From the NCBI GenBank assembly GCA_002498285.1, contig DAGU01000076.1, positions 5,702 to 11,481 of the forward strand: DNA of 5,780 nt, written 5' to 3'. The notes under the pieces were generated by a model that searched no databases, was not told the origin of the DNA, and was given only the letters and a program-made list of their open reading frames with translations. Of the stretch, positions 1 through 5,122 are shown piece after piece. Both the position numbers and the translations under genes were made by a program. Source of the DNA: Methanomassiliicoccus sp. UBA386. Its GTDB lineage: Archaea; Thermoplasmatota; Thermoplasmata; Methanomassiliicoccales; Methanomassiliicoccaceae. Positions within the stretch are counted from its first letter, which is position 1; each line of letters opens with the position of its first letter.

Positions 1-64
1 CTAGTGCGAGAACGGATGATAACAAATTTCCGCCCCCCGCTCGCATGCCGGCCTCAGGATAATT

Positions 65-72
65 CTTATATC
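65..72 (+). promoter_or_regulatory. TATA-like box before deoxyhypusine synthase
   Basis: CTTATATC is an AT-rich octamer in otherwise GC-rich surroundings. It is centred about 41 bases before the ATG at 110. With the usual archaeal spacing of roughly 25 bases, transcription would start near 94, giving a leader of about 15 bases that still includes the Shine-Dalgarno site. The match is to the general archaeal pattern only, and no BRE is obvious. Confidence 0.4.
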
Positions 73-99
73 GGTTTTCGGCGGTGGGGACGCCCGTCT

Positions 100-105
100 A
101 GGTGA
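100..105 (+). promoter_or_regulatory. Shine-Dalgarno site for deoxyhypusine synthase
   Basis: AGGTGA matches the archaeal anti-Shine-Dalgarno complement (AGGAGGTGAT) and ends 4 bases before the ATG at 110. It supports that start codon. It is the clearest ribosome binding site in the window; most other starts here lack one. Confidence 0.7.
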
Positions 106-109
106 AGTT

Positions 110-1048
110 ATGAAACGCAGAGCGGTACAGGATATTAGATTGGACGGAGCCATCACCGTGAACGACCTCATCGTGCAGATGAAACAGGGGGGAGGTTTCA
201 CCGGCCGCAAGCTCGCCGATGCGGTGGACATCATGGAGGAGATGGTCACCAGGGAGGATTGCTTCACCTTCCTTTCGTTCCCGGCCTGCATCATGGCCAC
301 CGGGACCAGGGGCATCATCATCGAACTGGTCAAGAGGAAGCTGGTCGACGCCATCATCACCACCTGCGGGACCCTCGATCACGATCTGGCAAGGACCTGG
401 AAGAAGTACTACCACGGCGACTTCCAGATGGACGACGTCAAGCTGCACCAGCAGGGCGTGAACCGCCTTGGCAACGTGCTGGTGCCCAACGGCAGCTACG
501 GCACGGTGCTGGAGAGGAAATTGACGCCGATGTTCAAGAAGATCCTGAAGGACCGCAGCTCGATCTCCACCAGGGAGATAATTGACGAGGTGGGGGCGAG
601 GATCGACGACGAGGGTTCCCTGCTCCATTGGTGCCACCGCAACGAAGTGCCGGTGTTCGTGCCGGGCATCACCGACGGCTCGTTCGGCAGCCAGCTGTGG
701 ATGTATTATCAGGAGCACCGCGACCTGAGGGTGGACCTGTTCAAGGACGAGCAGGACCTCTCGGACATCGTATGGACGGCCAAGGAGACCGGGGCCCTGA
801 TGATCGGAGGCGGGATAAGCAAGCACCACACCATCTGGTGGAGCCAGTTCCGCGGAGGCCTGGACCACGCCGTTTACCTGACCACCGCGGTGGAGTATGA
901 CGGCTCGCTGTCGGGCGCCCAGGTCCGCGAGGCGGTGTCCTGGGGCAAGGTCAAGGAGACCGCTGACTACGTCACCGTGGAGGGGGACGCCACCATAACC
1001 CTGCCTATTTTAGTGGCAAGCGTGGTGGAGAGACTGGAGAACCGATGA
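110..1048 (+). CDS. dys: Deoxyhypusine synthase
   Basis: Transfers the aminobutyl group of spermidine, using NAD, to one lysine of translation factor aIF5A, the first step of hypusine formation in the cytoplasm. The 312-residue product has the usual family length. Seen in sequence: the NAD-site strand SFPACIMATGTRG (56-68), TTCGTLDHDL (84-93), PGITDGSFGSQL (185-196), and the active-site segment GGGISKHH (233-240). In that segment Lys238 sits at the position of the catalytic enzyme-imine lysine (Lys329 in the human enzyme). EYDGSLSGA (262-270) and EAVSWGK (274-280) follow, also as in the family. Retention of Lys238 argues for a true synthase rather than a lysine-lacking paralogue. The start is fixed by AGGTGA four bases upstream. 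The stop overlaps the next gene's ATG as ATGA, so the two are probably translationally coupled, although no functional link between them is known to me. Confidence 0.95.
   Translation: MKRRAVQDIRLDGAITVNDLIVQMKQGGGFTGRKLADAVDIMEEMVTREDCFTFLSFPACIMATGTRGIIIELVKRKLVDAIITTCGTLDHDLARTWKKYYHGDFQMDDVKLHQQGVNRLGNVLVPNGSYGTVLERKLTPMFKKILKDRSSISTREIIDEVGARIDDEGSLLHWCHRNEVPVFVPGITDGSFGSQLWMYYQEHRDLRVDLFKDEQDLSDIVWTAKETGALMIGGGISKHHTIWWSQFRGGLDHAVYLTTAVEYDGSLSGAQVREAVSWGKVKETADYVTVEGDATITLPILVASVVERLENR
1005..1013 (+). promoter_or_regulatory. Possible internal TATA-like box inside the 3' end of dys
   Basis: CTATTTTAG is an AT-rich island within GC-rich coding sequence and includes a TTA leucine codon, which looks out of place in this GC-rich gene. 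It is centred about 36 bases before the ATG at 1045. A start near 1034-1036 would give the downstream dehydrogenase its own short-leader transcript. The protein segment (PILV) is conserved, so the AT-richness could also be chance codon choice. Confidence 0.22.
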
Positions 1049-2040
1049 GGGCCGCCATCATCCCGGGGGACGGCATCGGACCGGAGGTCATATCGGCAGC
1101 GGTGCGGGCCCTCGAGGCCGTTTCGTCGGACCTCGAGATCGAGGAGGCGGAGATGGGCCTGGGGGCGTTCCAGCGCACCGGCACCTATCTTCCCGAGCGT
1201 ACGTTGGAACTGCTCCGGGACGTGCCCGCGGCGCTGTTCGGCGCCATAACCTCCCCGCTGACGTACGACCCCACGTACCGTTCTCCCCTGCTGCGCATAA
1301 GGAAGGAGTTCGATCTGTACGCCAACATCCGCCCGGTGAGGAGGCTTAACGAAGACATCGGACTGGTCGATCTTGATGTCGTGATCGTTAGGGAGAACAC
1401 CGAGGGCATGTACACCGGGGTGGAGCGCGATGTGGAAGGGGGCGTGGTGACCGAGAGGCTGGTGACCGAGAGGGCGTGCGAACGCCTGGTCGACCGCGCC
1501 GTCCAGCTGAGCCGCGAGCAGGGCCGGAGGAAGATCACCTGCGTCCACAAGTCCAACGTGCTGCGCCGCTCCGACGGCCTCTTCCGCAAGGTCTTCTATG
1601 AGCGGACCGAAGGGAAGGGCATCGAGGCCAACGACATGTTGGTGGACGCCGCCGCGGCCGCCCTCGTCTCCAAGCCTCAAGAGCTGGATGTGCTCGTCAC
1701 CCTCAACCTGTACGGGGACATCCTTTCGGACGAGGCCGCCGCCCTGGCTGGGGGCCTGGGGTTCGCCCCCTCGGTCAATATGGGCGATGAGCTAGCACTT
1801 TTCGAGCCGACGCATGGCTCGGCGCCCGACATCGCCGGGAAGGGCATCGCCAATCCTACGGCCGCCATACTGTCGGCGGCCATGATGCTGCGCCACCTGG
1901 GAAGGGGCGAGGGGGCAGCGAAGCTTGAGAAGGCCATAGAGCGGACGCTTTCGCTCGGTCACCGAACATACGATGCGGGAGGGCGCCTGGGAACGGAGGC
2001 GTTCATGAAAAAGTATCTCGAAGTCTTGGGAACGCTCTGA
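1045..2040 (+). CDS. Isopropylmalate/homoisocitrate dehydrogenase family (LeuB/AksF-like)
   Basis: A beta-decarboxylating dehydrogenase that oxidises a (2R,3S)-2-alkylmalate to a 2-oxoacid. The product is 331 residues, normal for archaeal members. Seen: N-terminal IIPGDGIGPEV (5-15); substrate arginines R86 and R96 in LRIRKEFDLYANIRP, and R116 in RENTEGMY; Tyr123; Lys169 in CVHKSNVL; metal-site acidic residues in YGDILSDE (D225, D229); and HGSAPDIAGKGIANP (257-271). Asp262 lies where NAD-dependent family members carry Asp and NADP-dependent isocitrate dehydrogenases carry Lys, so NAD is inferred. GAITSP followed by Y-x-SP before the LRK motif resembles, from memory, methanogen AksF (homoisocitrate dehydrogenase of coenzyme B synthesis) more than LeuB. 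The substrate cannot be settled here, so no symbol is given. The start overlaps the dys stop (ATGA), with GGAGA at 1036-1040 as a weak ribosome site. The 3' end overlaps the opposing gene. Confidence 0.9.
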   Translation: MRAAIIPGDGIGPEVISAAVRALEAVSSDLEIEEAEMGLGAFQRTGTYLPERTLELLRDVPAALFGAITSPLTYDPTYRSPLLRIRKEFDLYANIRPVRRLNEDIGLVDLDVVIVRENTEGMYTGVERDVEGGVVTERLVTERACERLVDRAVQLSREQGRRKITCVHKSNVLRRSDGLFRKVFYERTEGKGIEANDMLVDAAAAALVSKPQELDVLVTLNLYGDILSDEAAALAGGLGFAPSVNMGDELALFEPTHGSAPDIAGKGIANPTAAILSAAMMLRHLGRGEGAAKLEKAIERTLSLGHRTYDAGGRLGTEAFMKKYLEVLGTL

Positions 2041-2554
2041 GGGGTCCGAACAGACGGACCAGCTCCTTGCCCCCCTGGTGCATCAGGCTGCGAGCCGCCT
2101 CCCAGTAGGTATGCCTTTCACCGTCATTGTCCAGATCGTATCTCTCGAGGCATACCAACGCAACGATCAGGGCAAGGAGCAATCCCGCCTCAACGGACGA
2201 CAGCACGCCCAAGTACTCGGTCTGCAGCCAGTCCAATGCCAGATGCAACACCCATGCCAGCGCCGGCACGGCCATGCGGAAGCCCATGCAGGCCGGCCCG
2301 ATGATGATCGCTGCCACCGGACTGTGGAACATCGACTTCCACTCGAGGTCGGAGGCCATGGCGGCCTGGTAGTCAAGCGCTCCGCTCATGCCCCGCTGGC
2401 CCAGGAAGTCCGCCATGGCGAAGACATGATCGAGGTCGATAAGGAACCCGAACAGCAGGGCTGCGAACGCCTCCGTCCGGTCAAGCTTGAAAACCTTGCA
2501 TAGCGCGAGCACGACCAGCAGGTGCACAATGGCTATCATCGGTGATGCGACCAT
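2003..2554 (-). CDS. Small integral membrane protein, YdjM/DUF457-like predicted metal-dependent hydrolase
   Basis: A 183-residue protein with about four hydrophobic spans: roughly residues 6-23, 28-48, 79-109 (probably two) and 119-136. Seen: His11 in span 1, D40-x-D42-H43 in GFLIDLDHVF, His77-Ser78 in MFHSP, and His104-xxx-Asp108 in WVLHLALDW. This series of His and Asp at membrane edges is the pattern I associate with YdjM/DUF457 membrane proteins, predicted but poorly proven metal-dependent hydrolases. The substrate is unknown and function is not claimed. The charged C-terminus (from about 137) is probably cytoplasmic. The ATG at 2554 has no Shine-Dalgarno, so a leaderless or short-leader transcript is likely; Met6 (ATG at 2539) is an alternative start. 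It is divergent from the trehalose phosphate synthase and overlaps the dehydrogenase 3' end by 38 bases. The hydrophobic, motif-bearing translation makes this strand the coding one. Confidence 0.72.
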   Translation of the reverse strand: MVASPMIAIVHLLVVLALCKVFKLDRTEAFAALLFGFLIDLDHVFAMADFLGQRGMSGALDYQAAMASDLEWKSMFHSPVAAIIIGPACMGFRMAVPALAWVLHLALDWLQTEYLGVLSSVEAGLLLALIVALVCLERYDLDNDGERHTYWEAARSLMHQGGKELVRLFGPLRAFPRLRDTFS

Positions 2555-2591
2555 TGAGGTAGGCCGTATTAGAACTTGTCTTTATGATATC

Positions 2592-2598
2592 AATATAG
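2592..2598 (-). promoter_or_regulatory. TATA-like box for the - strand membrane protein
   Basis: Read on the - strand this is CTATATT, centred about 41 bases before the ATG at 2554. Transcription would begin near 2569 with a leader of about 15 bases. A second candidate, CATAAAGA (2579-2586 on the - strand), would give an almost leaderless message. I cannot choose between them from sequence alone. Confidence 0.35.
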
Positions 2599-2642
2599 AT
2601 ACCAGTGACCAAGATCGTGAAAATTTACGCCTGGCTGTTAGA

Positions 2643-2650
2643 TTAAATAC
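2643..2650 (+). promoter_or_regulatory. TATA-like box for trehalose-6-phosphate synthase
   Basis: TTAAATAC is centred about 35 bases before the ATG at 2682. The expected start of transcription is near 2672, leaving a leader of about 10 bases with no Shine-Dalgarno. The second copy of the local repeat (GATTAACTA, 2656-2664) sits nearer and could itself act as the TATA element of a leaderless transcript. Confidence 0.45.
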
Positions 2651-2681
2651 CTGGCGATTAACTAGACAATCTGTTGCGATA

Positions 2682-4142
2682 ATGACCCCTGGACGGCTTA
2701 TAGTGGTTTCGAACCGAGAACCGTACATCCATGAGAGGAACAAGAAAGGCATACGCTGCAAGATGCCGGTCGGAGGCCTGGTGGCGGCCATCGACCCCGT
2801 GATGCAGAGGACCAGGGGGGTGTGGATAGCATGGGGCAGCGGGAACGCCGATGTCGAGACGGCCGACGAGAAGGGGCGGATCCTGGTGCCGGAGGACGAT
2901 CCCCGCTATACGCTCAGAAGGGTATGGCTCGACCCCAAGGAGGTCAATGAGTACTACTACGGCTTCTCCAACCGGATTATATGGCCGGTGTGCCACCTGT
3001 TCCAGGAGAAGGCCCGCCTTCTGCCGGAATACTGGGAGACGTACAAGAGGGTGAACCAACGCTTCGCGGATGCCACCTTGGAAGAGGCCCGGCCCGATGA
3101 CCATATCTGGATACAGGACGTGCATTTCACCCTGATGCCCGCGGCCCTCCGCGAGGAACTTCCCGGGAATAACATAGCCCTGTTCTGGCACATACCCTTC
3201 CCGCCGTGGGAGACGTTCTCCTGCATCCCCTGGCGAAAGGAGATCCTGGGAGGAATGCTGGGGGCGGACCTGCTGGGGTTCCACACCGCCTCCTATGTCG
3301 CCAATTTCCTCGGGGCCGTGAAGAAGGAGTTCCCGGAGGCGCAGGTCAGCACCTCAGCGGTCAGGTATCGCGGGAGGATCACGAGGGTGAGGGCGTTCCC
3401 CATAGGGATCGATTATAACAAATATCGGGAGATGAGCTCGAAGGACAGCCTTCGGCGCCGCGCCGGCCAGCTGCGGAACAAGATAAGCGTGCAGCAGATC
3501 ATCCTTGGCGTCGACAGACTGGACTACACCAAGGGCATACTGAACCGCCTTCTGGCCTTCGAGAAGTTCCTTGACACCCATCCCAGGTATCTCGGGAAAG
3601 TATCCTTCATACAGGTGGCCTCTCCGACGCGGTCGGCCATAAGCGAGTACCGGGAGATGAAGCAGCATATCGAGGAGACGGTGGGCCGGGTGAACGGAAA
3701 GTTCCAGCGGCCTCAGTGGACCCCGATAATCTACATAAACAGGCACATGCCCGGGGATGAGATCCTGATGCTGTACCGCATCGCCGACGTGGCCATGGTC
3801 ACCCCCATCATAGACGGCATGAACCTGGTGGCCAAGGAGTATGTCGCGGTGAACGACAACGGCGTCCTGATCCTGAGCGAGTTCGCAGGCGCCAGCGAGG
3901 AGATGGACAGCGCCATCATCGTGAACCCCTACGACCTGGACGGCATGGTCAAGGCCCTGGAGGAGGCGTTGTCCATGACGCCGGAGGAGAGGGCCAGGAA
4001 CATGGAGCCCCTGCGAGAGCTGGTCAAGGAGCATGACATCTTCTGGTGGCTGAGCTCCTTCCTGGAGGAGTGGGGGGTGGAGCTGAAGATGGACGAGGGT
4101 GCGGTCGACGAGATCGTCGCCGGAACAAGGCGAGCGAGGTAG
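2682..4142 (+). CDS. otsA: Alpha,alpha-trehalose-phosphate synthase-like GT20 glycosyltransferase
   Basis: Expected to join a nucleotide-activated glucose to glucose-6-phosphate, giving trehalose-6-phosphate for the compatible solute trehalose, in the cytoplasm. The start at 2682 gives 486 residues (OtsA of E. coli is about 474) and places the family N-terminus LIVVSNREP at residues 6-14; frame upstream of it is not family-like. Seen: Arg12, Gly31-Gly32, WIAWGSG (48-54), YYYGFSNRIIWP, IQDVH (144-148), WHIPFPPWE (from Trp169), DRLDYTKG with Arg279 and Lys284, and DGMNLVAKE (Asp378 to Glu386). These match the donor and acceptor residues of OtsA, except that Gln145 precedes the conserved Asp where E. 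coli has His (HDYH). The fold is single-domain with no fused phosphatase, and no OtsB gene lies in the window. A glucosylglycerol-phosphate synthase-like specificity cannot be excluded. No Shine-Dalgarno is visible. Confidence 0.88.
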   Translation: MTPGRLIVVSNREPYIHERNKKGIRCKMPVGGLVAAIDPVMQRTRGVWIAWGSGNADVETADEKGRILVPEDDPRYTLRRVWLDPKEVNEYYYGFSNRIIWPVCHLFQEKARLLPEYWETYKRVNQRFADATLEEARPDDHIWIQDVHFTLMPAALREELPGNNIALFWHIPFPPWETFSCIPWRKEILGGMLGADLLGFHTASYVANFLGAVKKEFPEAQVSTSAVRYRGRITRVRAFPIGIDYNKYREMSSKDSLRRRAGQLRNKISVQQIILGVDRLDYTKGILNRLLAFEKFLDTHPRYLGKVSFIQVASPTRSAISEYREMKQHIEETVGRVNGKFQRPQWTPIIYINRHMPGDEILMLYRIADVAMVTPIIDGMNLVAKEYVAVNDNGVLILSEFAGASEEMDSAIIVNPYDLDGMVKALEEALSMTPEERARNMEPLRELVKEHDIFWWLSSFLEEWGVELKMDEGAVDEIVAGTRRAR

Positions 4143-4177
4143 CCATTTGACCGGGCGGGCGCTCGGGCGATAGAGCA

Positions 4178-4187
4178 TTATTAATAC
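4178..4187 (+). promoter_or_regulatory. TATA-like box for a leaderless small gene
   Basis: TTATTAATAC lies with its centre about 26 bases before the ATG at 4209. That is the distance at which archaeal transcription normally starts, so the message would begin at or within a base or two of the start codon. It is the best TATA match on the + strand between the synthase and the helicase. Confidence 0.6.
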
Positions 4188-4208
4188 TCAATTCAAAATT
4201 CACCCGTC

Positions 4209-4289
4209 ATGAAGAAGAACGACGTCATCCTTGTCCTGGCCATCATCCTCATCCCCATCGTGATACTGGGCGCTCTGGCCCTCTTCTGA
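4209..4289 (+). CDS. 26-residue single-span membrane peptide
   Basis: ATG at 4209 opens a 26-codon frame ending in TGA (4287-4289). The peptide begins MKKNDVIL and continues as an unbroken hydrophobic stretch to the C-terminus (IIL-IPIVILGALALF). This is two lysines, a short polar head, then one membrane helix of about 20 residues with a central proline. The positive N-terminus suggests that end stays inside. A TATA-like box at leaderless spacing supports real expression, and two hairpins follow. I do not recognise a family and give no function. It could be a membrane-complex accessory peptide, a small regulatory peptide, or a chance frame behind a promoter for a short RNA. Confidence 0.5.
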   Translation: MKKNDVILVLAIILIPIVILGALALF

Positions 4290-4301
4290 GCCCCGTCGCT
4301 T

Positions 4302-4326
4302 CTGCCCCATTGCCCATGGGCGGCAG
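4302..4326 (+). other. Hairpin after the small membrane peptide
   Basis: CTGCC (4302-4306) pairs with GGCAG (4322-4326), and CCAT (4307-4310) pairs with ATGG (4316-4319), leaving a GC bulge and a 5-base loop. It starts 12 bases after the TGA of the 26-residue frame. It has no T-run of its own, so it may be a 3' stability structure or part of a short RNA. Confidence 0.35.
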
Positions 4327-4343
4327 GGATGCTCGATCCGAGG

Positions 4344-4371
4344 TCCCCTTCAGCCCAAGGAGGGCATTTTT
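4344..4371 (+). terminator. Hairpin plus T-run, terminator-like
   Basis: CCCCTT (4345-4350) pairs with AAGG-GG (4357-4363, one bulged A) around a 6-base loop, and five T follow at 4367-4371. An alternative outer stem, GGTCCC (4342-4347) with GGGACC (4374-4379), would compete with it. Archaeal termination relies mainly on T-runs, and this is the only T5 on the + strand between the small peptide and the helicase. It would end a transcript of about 160 bases begun near 4208. Confidence 0.4.
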
Positions 4372-4390
4372 CAGGGACCCGTGGCAAACG

Positions 4391-4398
4391 TTCTAGTA
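4391..4398 (+). promoter_or_regulatory. Weak TATA-like element before the helicase
   Basis: TTCTAGTA is centred about 25 bases before the ATG at 4420, which fits a leaderless transcript. The match to the consensus is poor, so spacing is the main support. The absence of a good Shine-Dalgarno before 4420 fits the same idea. Confidence 0.25.
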
Positions 4399-4419
4399 GC
4401 GTGCCTCCGAGGCAAGGGC

Positions 4420-5121
4420 ATGTACGTCGATCATGCGCTCATCAGGCCCCGATCGGTGATGGAGCGCGGCTACCAGAGCGCTCTCGCCCAATCGTGCCTG
4501 AAGGCCTCCACCCTTCTGGTCCTCCCCACCGGCCTGGGGAAGACGGTCATAGCGTTGCGAGTGGCGGCGGAGGTCCTCCGCTCCAGGGGAGGAAAGGTGC
4601 TGTTCCTCGCTCCGACCAGGCCGCTGGTGGTGCAGACCGCAGATTATCTCAGCGAACACCTCGTCGACAGGTCGGTGGGCATCATGACGGGGACGTCCAC
4701 CCCGTCGGAGCGTCGGGGGTCGTGGGAACGCAACGACGTCCTTGTCGCCACCCCGCAGTCGGTGGCCAACGACCTCGGGAGGGGCAGCTTCGACCTTGAC
4801 GGGGTCTCGCTGATCGTGTACGATGAAGCCCACCGGGCGGTGGGAAACTACGCATACGTCAGGGTGGCGAGGTGCAACCGCTCCGCCCTGTCGCTCGGCA
4901 TGACGGCGTCGCCCGGGGCGACCAGGAAGAGGATCGGCGCGGTGTGCGCCAATCTCGGGCTGAGGGAGCTGGAGTGGAGAGAGGACGACGATGATGATGT
5001 GGCGCCACACGTGCATGACGTCGACGTGAGCATCATCGAGGTGGCGCCCCCAGAGCACATGCACGAGGTCCAGGAGCTCCTTCGCCGCCTGCAGGGCCCC
5101 AGCCTGGACGTTCTGGTATAA
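4420..5121 (+). CDS. Hef/FANCM-like helicase, N-terminal lobe (ends at in-frame TAA)
   Basis: First part of a superfamily 2 helicase of the archaeal Hef (FANCM/Mph1-related) type, which remodels stalled replication forks and branched DNA. It has 233 residues. Seen: family-like N-terminus MYVDHALIRP, Walker A LPTGLGKT (35-42, Lys41), motif Ia LAPTRPLV (63-70), VLVATPQS (107-114), DEAH box (135-138, in YDEAHRAVGNYAYV), and motif III MTASPG (161-166). ATG 4420 is preferred over GTG 4381, which is 13 codons upstream in frame, because known Hef proteins begin near MYVEHPLI. The frame stops at TAA (5119-5121) inside the helical insert between the lobes, and the next in-frame sequence continues the same protein. 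Alone, this lobe could bind ATP but should not be an active helicase. A run of five Asp (189-193) is encoded by GAC/GAT repeats. Codon usage matches the neighbours. Confidence 0.85.
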   Translation: MYVDHALIRPRSVMERGYQSALAQSCLKASTLLVLPTGLGKTVIALRVAAEVLRSRGGKVLFLAPTRPLVVQTADYLSEHLVDRSVGIMTGTSTPSERRGSWERNDVLVATPQSVANDLGRGSFDLDGVSLIVYDEAHRAVGNYAYVRVARCNRSALSLGMTASPGATRKRIGAVCANLGLRELEWREDDDDDVAPHVHDVDVSIIEVAPPEHMHEVQELLRRLQGPSLDVLV

Positions 5122-5122
5122 A
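5116..5122 (+). promoter_or_regulatory. TATA-like heptamer spanning the helicase stop codon
   Basis: GTATAAA, within GTATAAATG, is a strong archaeal TATA core in GC-rich coding sequence and contains the TAA. Initiation about 25 bases downstream would fall near 5145, so a separate message could use ATG 5197 (or another start) but not ATG 5122. It may be a by-product of the stop-creating base change. Confidence 0.2.
5119..5121 (+). other. In-frame TAA interrupting the Hef-like reading frame
   Basis: The codons before it (CTG GTA) and after it (ATG CAC CTG ATG AAG) are in one frame, and family similarity runs across the site with no apparent loss or shift. By recalled comparison with Pyrococcus Hef, the stop occupies a charged-residue position (a Glu in the segment LKELGLLES). 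One base change such as GAA to TAA would suffice. TAA is not the pyrrolysine codon (TAG), so that type of readthrough is excluded. Confidence 0.85.

Larger units (their letters stand above)
2555..2681. promoter_or_regulatory. Divergent AT-rich promoter region
   Basis: These 127 bases separate two divergent starts and are clearly richer in A and T than the flanking genes. They contain TATA-like elements for both directions, an 8-base perfect palindrome TGATATCA (2585-2592), and a 9-base direct repeat with one mismatch (GATTAAATA 2641-2649, GATTAACTA 2656-2664). The open frame of the + strand gene extends back through this region to 2487, but that translation shows no family resemblance. Confidence 0.6.

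Noticed and set aside
5..45. Inverted repeat TGCGAG...CTCGCA at the window start
   Set aside because: Only six pairs around a 29-base loop, with no tRNA-like T arm or T-run. It could be chance or the tail of something outside the window.
98..868. 256-codon open frame on the - strand opposite deoxyhypusine synthase
   Set aside because: Shadow of the synthase, whose catalytic motifs are intact on the + strand.
2487..2681. Open frame extending the trehalose synthase N-terminus by 65 codons
   Set aside because: The extension overlaps the divergent gene start, is AT-rich with promoter-like content, and has no family resemblance. The conserved SNR motif falls at the usual distance from ATG 2682.
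3354..4178. 274-codon open frame on the - strand opposite the trehalose synthase
   Set aside because: Antisense shadow of a well-supported gene, with low-complexity composition and no recognisable domain.
4381..4419. GTG start for the helicase 13 codons upstream
   Set aside because: Hef proteins start near MYVxHPLI, matching ATG 4420, and the extra residues look unlike the family and overlap a possible promoter.
4984..5000. GAC/GAT triplet run (five Asp) in the helicase
   Set aside because: The frame is kept, acidic residues are expected here in Hef, and at most one extra codon seems present. Not evidence of damage.
5119..5121. Pyrrolysine or other recoding at the helicase stop
   Set aside because: Pyrrolysine uses TAG and selenocysteine uses TGA. 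This codon is TAA, and no recoding element is apparent.
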